Positions 1 through 7,742 of a stretch of 64,000 nt of DNA are shown one piece after another. Both the position numbers and the translations under genes were made by a program. The notes under the pieces are model-generated. The model searched no databases and was not told the DNA's origin. It saw only the letters and a list, made by a program, of their open reading frames with translations. This DNA comes from Streptomyces sp. NBC_01549 (lineage in GTDB: Bacteria; Actinomycetota; Actinomycetes; Streptomycetales; Streptomycetaceae). The stretch's first letter is position 1. Every line of letters begins with the position of its first letter. Location of the stretch: the NCBI RefSeq assembly GCF_026339955.1, contig NZ_JAPEPW010000001.1, positions 682,001 through 746,000 of the forward strand. The letters are read 5' to 3'.

Positions 1-130
1 GCTCCCACTCCACCTCGTCGTACGGGTGCACGCCGGGGGTGGTGTGGATGCGCTCGATGCGCAGTCCCTTGGTGGCCTTGGTGCCCTTGGCGCGGGAACC
101 TCGTGCCGGACCGCTCGCCGTCTCTGTCAT
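1..130 (-). CDS. nrdJ: Vitamin B12-dependent ribonucleotide reductase, N-terminal end only
   Basis: Partial gene: only the first 43 codons are inside the window and the rest lies to the left. It starts with ATG at 130 and encodes MTETASGPARG, a Lys-rich stretch, then RIHTTPGVHPYDEVEWE. This is the conserved start of the actinobacterial class II (adenosylcobalamin-dependent) ribonucleotide reductase, which makes deoxynucleotides without needing oxygen. It lies 151 bp downstream of nrdR on the same strand, so an nrdR-nrdJ operon is likely. The assignment rests on this short N-terminus and the nrdR neighbour; no catalytic residues are visible. Confidence 0.85.
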   Translation of the reverse strand, partial: MTETASGPARGSRAKGTKATKGLRIERIHTTPGVHPYDEVEWE

Positions 131-281
131 GCCGCCTCCCTGTATCGGGCTAAAACGCCCTGAAGTGCCACGTTCTTCCCATGGCACGGTGTGTGTCTGG
201 TGCTGCGCGCGCCGCCACGCGGCCGCCCGCAACAGGTCTTTGGTCGCCACCGATGGGGGCCGACGCGAGTCGGCCCTTGCG

Positions 282-866
282 TCAGTCGGCGGCGTTGGCG
301 GGCACGGGGACGTGGACAGTCCCTCCGGTCCCGCGATCACTTTCCGGGCGCTGCGCGTCCGCGGCTGCCACGTTCACATCCGCCTCGCCCGCGTCTTCCT
401 CGTCCGCGGCGGGGCGCCGCCCCGTCTCTTCCCTGAGTTCCACGATGGCGGCCTCGAAGTCCTCGAGCGAGTCGAACGCCCGGTACACGGACGCGAACCG
501 CAGATAGGCGACAAGGTCGAGCTCCTGCAACGGGCCGAGTATGGCCAGACCCACGTCATGGGTGGTCAGCTCGGCGCTTCCGGTGGCCCGCACCGCCTCC
601 TCGACCCGCTGGCCGAGCTGGGCGAGCGCGTCCTCGGTGACGGGCCGCCCCTGGCACGCCTTGCGCACGCCATTGATGACCTTGGTACGACTGAACGGTT
701 CGGTGACGCCGGACCGCTTGACCACCATCAGCGAACACGTCTCCACCGTCGTGAAACGACGGGAGCAGTCGGGGCACTGGCGGCGCCTGCGGATCGACGT
801 GCCGTCATCGGTCGTACGACTGTCGACGACGCGGCTGTCGGGGTGCCTGCAGAAGGGGCAGTGCAT
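282..866 (-). CDS. nrdR: Transcriptional repressor NrdR
   Basis: A 194-aa zinc-ribbon/ATP-cone repressor of ribonucleotide reductase genes. The N-terminus has the zinc-ribbon cysteines CPFC (residues 3-6) and CPDC (about 31-34), followed by [15 protein letters not shown] typical of NrdR. The ATP-cone (about residues 46-136) senses dATP/ATP. The family core is about 150 aa; the last 40 residues form an acidic, Ala-rich tail of the kind seen in Streptomyces NrdR. It is transcribed toward nrdJ, and two NrdR-box-like sites lie upstream, so autoregulation of an nrdRJ operon is expected. Identification is secure. Confidence 0.97.
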   Translation of the reverse strand: MHCPFCRHPDSRVVDSRTTDDGTSIRRRRQCPDCSRRFTTVETCSLMVVKRSGVTEPFSRTKVINGVRKACQGRPVTEDALAQLGQRVEEAVRATGSAELTTHDVGLAILGPLQELDLVAYLRFASVYRAFDSLEDFEAAIVELREETGRRPAADEEDAGEADVNVAAADAQRPESDRGTGGTVHVPVPANAAD

Positions 867-975
867 GGCTCCAACCCTCCTTCACAGCACGACTCATAGA
901 CCTCGTGAGACCTCACGGGCCCCTCGAAGCAGCCCCAAGCATAGGCGATGACTGGAGGCTCGAAGACCCGGGGGA

Positions 976-988
976 CCACAACTTCTGG
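976..988 (-). promoter_or_regulatory. NrdR box, proximal copy
   Basis: Read toward nrdR this is CCAGAAGTTGTGG, matching the distal box at 9 of 13 positions. Its centre lies 31 bp from the centre of the distal site, the three-helical-turn spacing known for tandem NrdR boxes. It is about 110 bp upstream of the nrdR start. Assigned from spacing and similarity, not tested. Confidence 0.6.
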
Positions 989-1006
989 GCTGCTGTAGCA
1001 ATCCAA

Positions 1007-1019
1007 CCACTAGATGTGG
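1007..1019 (-). promoter_or_regulatory. NrdR box, distal copy
   Basis: Read toward nrdR this is CCACATCTAGTGG, an imperfect palindrome close to the NrdR consensus (ACACwATATwTwGTGT type). It pairs with the 976-988 box at 31 bp centre-to-centre. The rest of the 517-bp nrdR-lexA divergent region holds the LexA box; no cobalamin riboswitch was recognised. Confidence 0.7.
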
Positions 1020-1309
1020 GGATCGAACCGAAAATTCGCCCAGGATGCGCGTGTCGCACGCGTGATGGCATGTGCCGCACGGACATACCGATCCCGGACA
1101 CACGGAGATACCGTGGTCAGCGCGCCGAAGGGGGCCGGTACCCGGCCGGCGGGGCGTCGGATGGCAGACTGGGCCGCGGCCCGCAACTGTCGGCACGGCC
1201 AGCGCCCCGGCGGTGAAGAGTACAGCAATGAGCCCTTTTGTCCGCCGGATGCAGCGTGAGCCATACACCCAGACACATGATCACGACAGACAATCCGCGA
1301 TTTTTCACT

Positions 1310-1323
1310 CGAACGTGTGTTTG
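1310..1323 (+). promoter_or_regulatory. LexA-binding SOS box of lexA
   Basis: CGAACGTGTGTTTG fits the actinobacterial SOS consensus CGAACRNRYGTTYG at every position. It sits 61 bp upstream of the lexA start codon, consistent with autorepression by LexA. Confidence 0.9.
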
Positions 1324-1383
1324 GCGCAACCTTTCGAAAGCAACTACCGTTGTCCAGCAGGGAGACCATCGAGAGGGGCCGAC

Positions 1384-2160
1384 GTGACCACCACCGCAGA
1401 CAGTGCCACCATCACTGCCCAGGACCGCTCCCAGGGCCGACTCGAGCCGGTGCATGCGATGAACGAAGCCACGAATATTGAGGGGCCCAAGCGCTCCCTG
1501 CCAGGGCGACCTCCAGGCATCCGCGCCGACAGCTCGGGACTCACCGACAGGCAACGCCGGGTGATCGAGGTCATCAGGGACTCCGTGCAGCGGCGCGGGT
1601 ACCCGCCGTCGATGCGGGAGATCGGACAGGCTGTCGGCCTTTCCAGCACCTCCTCTGTCGCCCATCAGCTGATGGCACTGGAGCGCAAGGGCTTCCTGCG
1701 CCGCGACCCGCACCGACCGCGGGCGTACGAGGTTCGGGGCTCCGACCAGTCCTCGGCACAGCCCACGGACACGGCGGGCAAGCCGGCCGCGTCGTACGTC
1801 CCGCTCGTCGGCCGTATCGCCGCCGGTGGCCCGATCCTGGCCGAGGAGTCGGTGGAGGACGTCTTCCCCCTCCCCCGGCAGCTGGTCGGCGACGGCGAGC
1901 TGTTCGTCCTCAAGGTCGTCGGTGACTCGATGATCGAGGCCGCCATCTGCGACGGGGACTGGGTGACGGTCCGCCGTCAGCCGGTCGCGGAGAACGGAGA
2001 CATCGTGGCCGCCATGCTCGACGGCGAGGCCACGGTGAAGCGGTTCAAGCGCGAGGACGGCCACGTGTGGCTCCTCCCGCACAACGCCGCCTACCAGCCG
2101 ATTCCCGGCGACGAGGCGACCATCCTGGGCAAGGTGGTGGCGGTGCTGCGGCGCGTGTGA
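1384..2160 (+). CDS. lexA: SOS repressor LexA
   Basis: A 258-aa LexA repressor-protease. GTG at 1384 is chosen because it follows a GAGAGGGG ribosome site and gives the Streptomyces-type N-terminus [10 protein letters not shown]. The winged-helix DNA-binding domain spans about residues 50-115 ([12 protein letters not shown], then [17 protein letters not shown]). The S24 peptidase domain follows. The self-cleavage bond is Ala147-Gly148 in RIAAGGP, and the catalytic dyad is Ser182 (GDSM) and Lys219 (TVKRF), 37 residues apart as in E. coli LexA. A perfect SOS box lies upstream and a strong hairpin follows the stop. It is divergent from nrdRJ. Confidence 0.98.
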   Translation: MTTTADSATITAQDRSQGRLEPVHAMNEATNIEGPKRSLPGRPPGIRADSSGLTDRQRRVIEVIRDSVQRRGYPPSMREIGQAVGLSSTSSVAHQLMALERKGFLRRDPHRPRAYEVRGSDQSSAQPTDTAGKPAASYVPLVGRIAAGGPILAEESVEDVFPLPRQLVGDGELFVLKVVGDSMIEAAICDGDWVTVRRQPVAENGDIVAAMLDGEATVKRFKREDGHVWLLPHNAAYQPIPGDEATILGKVVAVLRRV

Positions 2161-2171
2161 CAGCACACGCC

Positions 2172-2235
2172 GGGCGGGACACCCCGCCCCGCCCTAGACC
2201 GGGCCCCGGGACCACCTGCGCCGGTTCCGGGGCCC
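2172..2235 (+). terminator. Double-hairpin terminator after lexA
   Basis: Two GC-rich inverted repeats follow the lexA stop. The first is GGGCGGG-ACAC-CCCGCCC (2172-2189). The second has a 9-bp perfect stem GGGCCCCGG / CCGGGGCCC (2201-2209 with 2227-2235), extended inward by four more pairs including one G-U. There is no U-tract, as is usual in Streptomyces. Confidence 0.7.
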
Positions 2236-2370
2236 TGCGCGTTGCCCTCCGGGGGTCAGACGGGGGGGCAGCATGCGCGGCGTCCAGAGATGGTGCGCCC
2301 CGACGAGTACGCACCCCTGAAGGGGTTCGCTCGACGAGGGGGCGGGAGGATCGTCCACAGGACCCGAGGG

Positions 2371-2490
2371 ATATGGCGCGGGCGCCGAGCGATATGCGCA
2401 GGCCCCGCATCACATGCGCGGACGCCGGGCGACATACGCGGGCCTTGGGCCACATGCGCAGGCCCCGGACCGCATGCGCGGGGGATCAAC
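2371..2490. repeat. 20-bp tandem repeat array between lexA and the dinG-like gene
   Basis: Six degenerate units begin at 2371, 2392, 2412, 2432, 2452 and 2472: one 21-bp step, then four exact 20-bp steps. Each unit opens with RYATRYGCGCR-like sequence (ATATGCGCAGG, ACATGCGCGGA, ACATACGCGGG, ACATGCGCAGG, GCATGCGCGGG) followed by a G/C-rich half. The period is not a multiple of three, so this is not coding. It lies in the 545-bp convergent region between lexA and the dinG-like gene. The remainder (2491-2705) shows no gene. Function unknown. Confidence 0.75.
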
Positions 2491-2705
2491 GGTGGGATCG
2501 GGGCGAAGATCCCGAGTCTGAGAGCACGCACGACACCTGGGGCGCCCACAGGGCGGGCGTCTTCGCGGGGCCCGGGTGTGGCCGTGTGGGTGGTGTTGTT
2601 CGGCCGGTGGGGCATCCGAGGCGGAGCGACTCCGCCCGTAGGGGCACCCGGGCAGGCCCGCCTCGGGCCGAGTGCGCGGGCCCCTCAGCCCTCCGCGGGG
2701 AAGAC

Positions 2706-4709
2706 CTACGCCTCCTCCGTCTCCCCCGCTCCCACCGTCTCCTCGGCCTTCCGTGCCGCCGCGTCGATCGCGGTGAGGGACCGGCGTACCTGGTTTCGGT
2801 CCGTGGTGTACCAGAAGTCGGGCAGGGAGGCCTTGAGGTAACTGCCGTAGCGCGCCGTCGCCAAGCGCTGGTCCAGTACGGCCACCACACCCCGGTCCCC
2901 CGTGGCCCGCACGAGGCGGCCGGCGCCCTGGGCCATCAACAGCGCGGCGTGGGTCGCGGCGACGGCCATGAAGCCATTGCCGCCGTTGTCCTCGACGGCC
3001 TTCTGGCGGGCGCTCATCAGCGGGTCGTCGGGGCGCGGGAAGGGGATCTTGTCCATGACGACCAGCTGGCAACTGGGCCCTGGGACATCGACGCCCTGCC
3101 AGAGCGAAAGGGTGCCGAAGAGGCAGGTCTTGGGGTCGGCCGCGAAGTTCTTGATCAGCTCGCCGAGCGTCTCCTCGCCCTGCAGCAGGATCGGGTACTC
3201 GGGGATGCGCGAGCGCAGCTCCTCCGCCGCGAGCTGAGCGGCCCGCATCGAGGAGAACAGCCCCAGCGTGCGACCCCCCGCAGCCTGGATCAGCTCGGTG
3301 AGCTCGTCCAGCATGTCCGCGCGGTCGCCGTCACGCGCGGGGCGGGACAGGTGCTTGGCCACGTACAGAATGCCCTGCTTGGGATAGTCGAAGGGCGAGC
3401 CGACGTCGACGCCCTTCCACTGCGGGAAGTCGTCACCCTCGGCGCCCTCCGGGGCGAGTCCCAGCGACGCCCCCACTCCGTTGAAGTCGCCGCCGAGCTT
3501 CAGGGTGGCGGACGTCAGGACGACGGAGCGGTCCGCGAAGAGCTTCTCTCTGAGCAGGCCGGAGACCGACATGGGGGCGACCCGGAGCGAGGCGCCGAAG
3601 CGGTCATGGCGCTCGTACCAGACGACGTCCCATTCGGAACCGTTGGTGATCCGCTCCGCGACATCGTGCACCGACTCCACCGAGGCGAGAGCCTGCTTGC
3701 GGACGGAGTCCTCGTCCTGGACGGACTTGTCGCGGGTGGAGCCGATCGCCGAGATCACCGTACGAGCGGCGTCGCGCAGTGCCATCAGCGCGTATCCGAG
3801 ATCCTCCGGGATCTCCTCAAGGCGGCCCGGAAGCGCGAGCTCCATCAGCCGCTCGAAGCCCTCGGCGGCGGTCTGGAGCTGATCGGCCGCCTTCTCGTTG
3901 ACGAGCTTCGCGGCGCGGCGCACCGCGCGGTTGACCTGGCCGGGCGTGAGCTCGCCGGTGGCGACACCGGTGACCCGGGAGACCAGCTCATGGGCCTCGT
4001 CGACGATCAGCACCTCGTGCTGCGGGAGGACCGGCGCGCCCTCGATGGCGTCGATCGCGAGCAGCGCGTGGTTGGTGACGACGACCTCGGCGAGCTTGGC
4101 CCGCTCGCGGGCCATCTCCGCGAAGCACTCCGCTCCATAGGCGCACTTACTGGCACCCAGGCACTCGCGGGACGAAACGGACACCTGAGCCCACGCGCGG
4201 TCGGAGACGCCAGGTGTGAGGTCGTCCCGGTCTCCGGTCTCGGTCTCGTCCGACCAGTCCCGCAGCCGCAGCAGGTCCTGGCCCAGCTTGCTGGTGGGTG
4301 CGGCCGCCTCGAACTGGTCGAAGAGGCCGTCCTCCTCATCCTGCGGCACGCCCTCGTGCAGCCGGTGCAGACACAGATAGTTCGACCGGCCCTTGAGCAT
4401 CGCGAACTCCGGGCGGCGGCGCAGCAGTGGGTGCAGCGCGTCGACCGTCCGCGGAAGATCACGCTCTACGAGCTGCCGCTGGAGCGCCAGCGTGGCGGTC
4501 GCCACGACGACCCGCTCCCCGTGGGCGAGCGCGGGCACGAGGTATCCGAGCGACTTTCCGGTGCCGGTGCCCGCCTGGACCAGCAGGTGGGAGCTGTCGT
4601 CGATGGCACCCGCGACGGCTTCGGCCATGGTCACCTGGCCAGGGCGCTCCGTACCGCCGACAGCGGTGACGGCGGCATGCAGGAGTTCGGGGAGTGAGGG
4701 CTCTGTCAT
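2706..4709 (-). CDS. DinG/XPD-family ATP-dependent DNA helicase with Fe-S cluster
   Basis: A 667-aa superfamily 2 helicase. Walker A is AGTGTGKS (Lys52) and the DEAH box is at 237-240 (VDEAH). Four cysteines between motifs I and II (Cys113, Cys183, Cys189, Cys195) form the Fe-S cluster ligands of the XPD/DinG clade. The C-terminal motif VI is QGAGRLVR. Such enzymes unwind 5'-tailed DNA, R-loops and other damaged structures. A perfect PafBC-type damage promoter ends 9 bp before the ATG, leaving almost no 5' leader and no Shine-Dalgarno sequence. The gene converges on lexA. The length is normal for the family. Confidence 0.93.
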   Translation of the reverse strand: MTEPSLPELLHAAVTAVGGTERPGQVTMAEAVAGAIDDSSHLLVQAGTGTGKSLGYLVPALAHGERVVVATATLALQRQLVERDLPRTVDALHPLLRRRPEFAMLKGRSNYLCLHRLHEGVPQDEEDGLFDQFEAAAPTSKLGQDLLRLRDWSDETETGDRDDLTPGVSDRAWAQVSVSSRECLGASKCAYGAECFAEMARERAKLAEVVVTNHALLAIDAIEGAPVLPQHEVLIVDEAHELVSRVTGVATGELTPGQVNRAVRRAAKLVNEKAADQLQTAAEGFERLMELALPGRLEEIPEDLGYALMALRDAARTVISAIGSTRDKSVQDEDSVRKQALASVESVHDVAERITNGSEWDVVWYERHDRFGASLRVAPMSVSGLLREKLFADRSVVLTSATLKLGGDFNGVGASLGLAPEGAEGDDFPQWKGVDVGSPFDYPKQGILYVAKHLSRPARDGDRADMLDELTELIQAAGGRTLGLFSSMRAAQLAAEELRSRIPEYPILLQGEETLGELIKNFAADPKTCLFGTLSLWQGVDVPGPSCQLVVMDKIPFPRPDDPLMSARQKAVEDNGGNGFMAVAATHAALLMAQGAGRLVRATGDRGVVAVLDQRLATARYGSYLKASLPDFWYTTDRNQVRRSLTAIDAAARKAEETVGAGETEEA

Positions 4710-4718
4710 AGCGTTGCC

Positions 4719-4741
4719 AGCCTACGGGGCGCCACTGACAA
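4719..4741 (-). promoter_or_regulatory. LexA-independent DNA-damage (PafBC-type) promoter of the dinG-like gene
   Basis: Read toward the gene: TTGTCAGTGGC (4741-4731), a 6-bp spacer, then TAGGCT (4724-4719). This fits the published RecA-independent damage promoter TTGTCAGTGGC-N6-TAGGGT / TGTCRGTG-N8-TANNNT. The start codon begins 10 bp after the -10 hexamer, so the mRNA should be leaderless or nearly so. Confidence 0.85.
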
Positions 4742-4821
4742 TCGGGCGATCAAGGCCCGGACGACGGACGCGATCAAGACGAGTACGAGTACAAGAACGA
4801 GAACGAGAACCGGGTGGATGA

Positions 4822-6849
4822 TCAAGGCCGGTGGAGGGGGTTCGGGACCGTACCGTGTACCGCGGCGTGCGGGCGCTCGGGCCTGTCGCGGTAGCCGTCC
4901 AGATGCAGTCGGTTGCGGTTGAGGCACAGGCGCTCGATCCGTGGAGTGAGCAGGTCGAACATCTCGTAGCGCTCCTTGAGCTCGGGGAAGCGCGCCTGGT
5001 GACGGACGATCTGCGCCCGGACGAGCGACCAGAACTCGGCCTCCGGAACGCCCAGTTGTTCCTCACAGAGCGGTGCGAGGTAGCGGAAGACCCCCACGAA
5101 GAGTCCGGAGTGGATGAACTGGGTCAGGAAGGCCGGCGGCTCGGTCAGCAGTACGTTCCGTACGTCGTCCGGCATGGACGCGTGCTCGGGCAGGGGCTCC
5201 GCGCTCACGTTGACGTCGTCCACGAAGTCCTTCACCGCGAGCCGGACGGGGACGTCGTGGTCGTCGAAGACGACGATCGCGTTCTCTCCATGGGGGCTGA
5301 ATACCGTGCCGTACCGGTAGAGGAAGTGCAGCAGCGGCGGCAGGAGCGCGGCGAAGAGACGGCGCAGCCAGACATTGGGGGCGAGGCCCGAGCGGGCGAC
5401 GAGCTCCGCCGTGAAGGCGCGGCCGTCCGGGTCGGTGTGCAGAAGCGCCGCCAGGGTACGGGCGCGTTCACCGGGCGTCAGATGGCGGGAGACCGGCTCG
5501 CGCCAGATCGCGCCGAGCAACTCCTTGTACTGATAGGGCACTTCGGGGAGGGCGTCGTACACAGGGTGGTTCACTGTCACCGAGGCGACCTCGCCGAGCA
5601 GGATCACCCCACAGGTGTCCCGCAGGAACGGGTCGGCGTCCCTTAACGCGTGCATCCAGGCGGTGACGGCGGGCGCCGCCAGGGTGCGTTCCGTCGGCAG
5701 GCCGCGCCAGACCAGGGTGTTGAGCACGGAGAGCGGCAGTTTCACCGTGTGCCGGTCCGGGTGCGAGACATTGAGGAACGTACGGATCGACTGCTGGGGC
5801 AGCCGCAGGTCGCCGTCGGAGGGCAGCGGCACGATCGCCCCGGCGGCTACGGAGGACGCGAACAGCGGCAGCACGACATCGTCCCACTGCCAGGGGTGCA
5901 CGGGCAGATAGAGGTACGACTCCGGGATGAGCCCACGCGCGCGTAGTACCCCGTCGAAGGACTCCCTCGTGGCGGGGGCGAGTTCGCGCGCGTAGAGCTG
6001 TTCGGCGGAGTGGAGGCTCTGGACGCCTCGGTAGGTGGCGAGCGTGGTGTGCACCGCGATCCAGGGAATCGGCGTCGCCCTGCGGGCCTCCGGTGCCCAG
6101 TCGGCGGCGTCCGTCGCGGAGAAGCCGAGGCGGCCCTTGTTCAGCACGATCCAGGGGTGGCCGGTCTGGTGGCCCTCCAGCTCGGCATAGTCGAGGTCGG
6201 CCAGTTCGGCCGCCGTACGGGCGTCGCGGTCGAGGCGGGTGTCCGCGGCGAGCGTCGTGCTGAGCTCACGGACCACGTGGCCGAGCGTCGCGCCGTCGAT
6301 CTCCAGCGTATCGCGGGCCCGGGTGAGGAAGCCCAGCGGGTCGGTGAAGGGACACGGCTCCTCGCCCTCCTCGGTGAGGGTGAGCGAGGCGGGGTCGACG
6401 CGCCAACTGTCGTACGAGGCACGGCGGGCGCGGAAGGAGAGGCTGCCGCCGGCGTCGAGGCGGAGTGTGTAGGGGCGGAGGGTGTCGGCATGGCCGGCGT
6501 CCTCGCGCGGGGGGTTCTGGTGGGCGGGGGCGGGGTTTGGTGAGGGGTGCGCGGTGTCCGGTTCGGCGGAGGAATCGAGGCCGGTCGCCGGATTGTGCCG
6601 GCTGCGGAGGACGGTCTCTTTTCCCTCCGCGCCCCGCTGAGCCTCCAGATCCAGATCCGACTCCGACACCGACTCCCGATGTGGCTGCGGCTGCGGCTCC
6701 GGTCGGACGATCTCCTCGTGTGCGAACTCACCGATCATTTTCGCGAGCAGTCGGCGTCCTGCCTGGTCCCATCGGTCTTTGCGCAGCTCAGGCGGGTCGT
6801 ACAAGGCGGGCAGCGCTCTGGAGGCCGGGGTGGCGGATGGATGCGGCAC
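4822..6849 (-). CDS. IucA/IucC-family NRPS-independent siderophore synthetase (downstream copy)
   Basis: A 675-aa NIS synthetase, which joins a carboxylate such as citrate or its derivative to an amine, using ATP. GTG at 6849 follows GAGGAGTCCCC. Family motifs are LPVHPWQWDD, LPQQSIRTFLN and KLPLSVLNTLVWRGL in the middle, then FSPHGENAIVVFDDHD and VKDFVDD in the C-terminal FhuF/IucA-like part. A polar Pro/Glu/Ser-rich insert occupies about residues 50-115 and is probably disordered. It is last in a four-gene operon (aminotransferase, NIS synthetase, GNAT, NIS synthetase), 57 bp after the GNAT gene. Substrates are inferred from context only. Confidence 0.93.
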   Translation of the reverse strand: MPHPSATPASRALPALYDPPELRKDRWDQAGRRLLAKMIGEFAHEEIVRPEPQPQPHRESVSESDLDLEAQRGAEGKETVLRSRHNPATGLDSSAEPDTAHPSPNPAPAHQNPPREDAGHADTLRPYTLRLDAGGSLSFRARRASYDSWRVDPASLTLTEEGEEPCPFTDPLGFLTRARDTLEIDGATLGHVVRELSTTLAADTRLDRDARTAAELADLDYAELEGHQTGHPWIVLNKGRLGFSATDAADWAPEARRATPIPWIAVHTTLATYRGVQSLHSAEQLYARELAPATRESFDGVLRARGLIPESYLYLPVHPWQWDDVVLPLFASSVAAGAIVPLPSDGDLRLPQQSIRTFLNVSHPDRHTVKLPLSVLNTLVWRGLPTERTLAAPAVTAWMHALRDADPFLRDTCGVILLGEVASVTVNHPVYDALPEVPYQYKELLGAIWREPVSRHLTPGERARTLAALLHTDPDGRAFTAELVARSGLAPNVWLRRLFAALLPPLLHFLYRYGTVFSPHGENAIVVFDDHDVPVRLAVKDFVDDVNVSAEPLPEHASMPDDVRNVLLTEPPAFLTQFIHSGLFVGVFRYLAPLCEEQLGVPEAEFWSLVRAQIVRHQARFPELKERYEMFDLLTPRIERLCLNRNRLHLDGYRDRPERPHAAVHGTVPNPLHRP

Positions 6850-6906
6850 GGGGACTCCTCGACAGGGAACCGGATCGGGACGAGCGGTGCGGTGAAGGTC
6901 AGGGCG

Positions 6907-7656
6907 CTACAACAGGTCGCGCAGGCTCCGGTCCCGGACCATGAGGGCTGCTCGCTTGCCGGGCAGATCGACCTCGGCGGAGAACCGGAAGCCCGCGCTC
7001 AAGAAGGCCGAGACGGAGGGGGTGTTGCGGAGATCAGGTTCCGCGACGACGCGGGCGCAGGACGGGCGCTTGTCCAGCACGAGGTCGGCGACGGCTCGGA
7101 GCAGGGCGGAGCCGATGCCTCGCCCGCGGTCGGCGACACCGCCGATGAGGAGGTGAAGGCCGGTGTCGTGCGGGCGGGCGGGATAGTGCCGGGCCAGGAG
7201 ATCGAGGTCCGCGCGGTAGATCTCCCAGTAGCTCATCGGGGCGCCGTCCAGCACGCCGAGGCAGGGCACACTGCGGCCGTCGCCGTCGAGTTGGCGGCAC
7301 AGATGCTCCTCGGCGACCGACTCCGGTCCTGCCAGCTCCCAGAACTCCGCGACGGCGGGGTCGTTCATCCAGCGGGTGACGAGCGGGAGATCACGCTCCA
7401 CACGGACGGGGACCAGGTGGAAGGCGCCCACGGGAGTGGCGATCGGGCCCCAGCCACCGATGCGGTCGAGCAGGTCGTCGCCCCCGGCCGACTCGACCTC
7501 GCAGCCGAAGAGCGCGAGGAGCTCGTCGGGCAGGCGCAGATCGAGGGTGTCCTCGTTGTCCGTGCCCGGACCGGCGCCCGGACCGGCGCCCGGGTCGGCT
7601 CCGAGGTCGGTGACGGGGGCGGTACCGGCGTCGGTGCTCGCATCGGTGGGAGGCAC
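6907..7656 (-). CDS. GNAT N-acyltransferase of siderophore operon (IucB/RhbD-like)
   Basis: A 249-aa acyltransferase. GTG at 7656 is preceded by GAGGAG. The N-terminal 40 residues are Gly/Ala/Pro-rich. The GNAT fold follows, with FHLVPVRVERDLPLVTRWMNDPAVAEFW, SYWEIYRADLDLL and DRGRGIGSALL, the acetyl-CoA pyrophosphate loop. This resembles the IucB/RhbD/MbtK type that acylates a hydroxylated amine on a siderophore precursor. Its place between two NIS synthetase genes supports that role. No amine N-hydroxylase gene is adjacent, so the acceptor amine is unclear. Confidence 0.88.
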   Translation of the reverse strand: MPPTDASTDAGTAPVTDLGADPGAGPGAGPGTDNEDTLDLRLPDELLALFGCEVESAGGDDLLDRIGGWGPIATPVGAFHLVPVRVERDLPLVTRWMNDPAVAEFWELAGPESVAEEHLCRQLDGDGRSVPCLGVLDGAPMSYWEIYRADLDLLARHYPARPHDTGLHLLIGGVADRGRGIGSALLRAVADLVLDKRPSCARVVAEPDLRNTPSVSAFLSAGFRFSAEVDLPGKRAALMVRDRSLRDLL

Positions 7657-7742
7657 GGCGACGCTCCTCTCAGGAGACGGGGTGGGGCATGTTCCTCAGG
7701 AAATGGAGGGGGTTGTGGAGGGGGTTGACGAGGGCGGCTTCC

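Noticed and set aside
867..1383. Cobalamin riboswitch upstream of nrdR/nrdJ
   Set aside because: No B12-box (GCCACTG-type) or suitable stems were seen. In Streptomyces the riboswitch is expected before nrdAB, not nrdRJ.
2371..2490. CRISPR-like array
   Set aside because: Units are 20 bp with no unique spacers between them and no cas genes. It is a simple tandem repeat; the same applies to the 14-, 24- and 36-bp arrays.
2067..4697. An 876-codon open frame on the plus strand
   Set aside because: It is antisense to the dinG-like helicase, whose motifs are all on the minus strand. Long antisense frames are common at this GC content, and the translation has Arg/Gly/Ala/Asp bias with no motifs.
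4710..4821. LexA box for the dinG-like gene
   Set aside because: No CGAAC-N4-GTTCG-like site is present. The control element found is the PafBC-type promoter.
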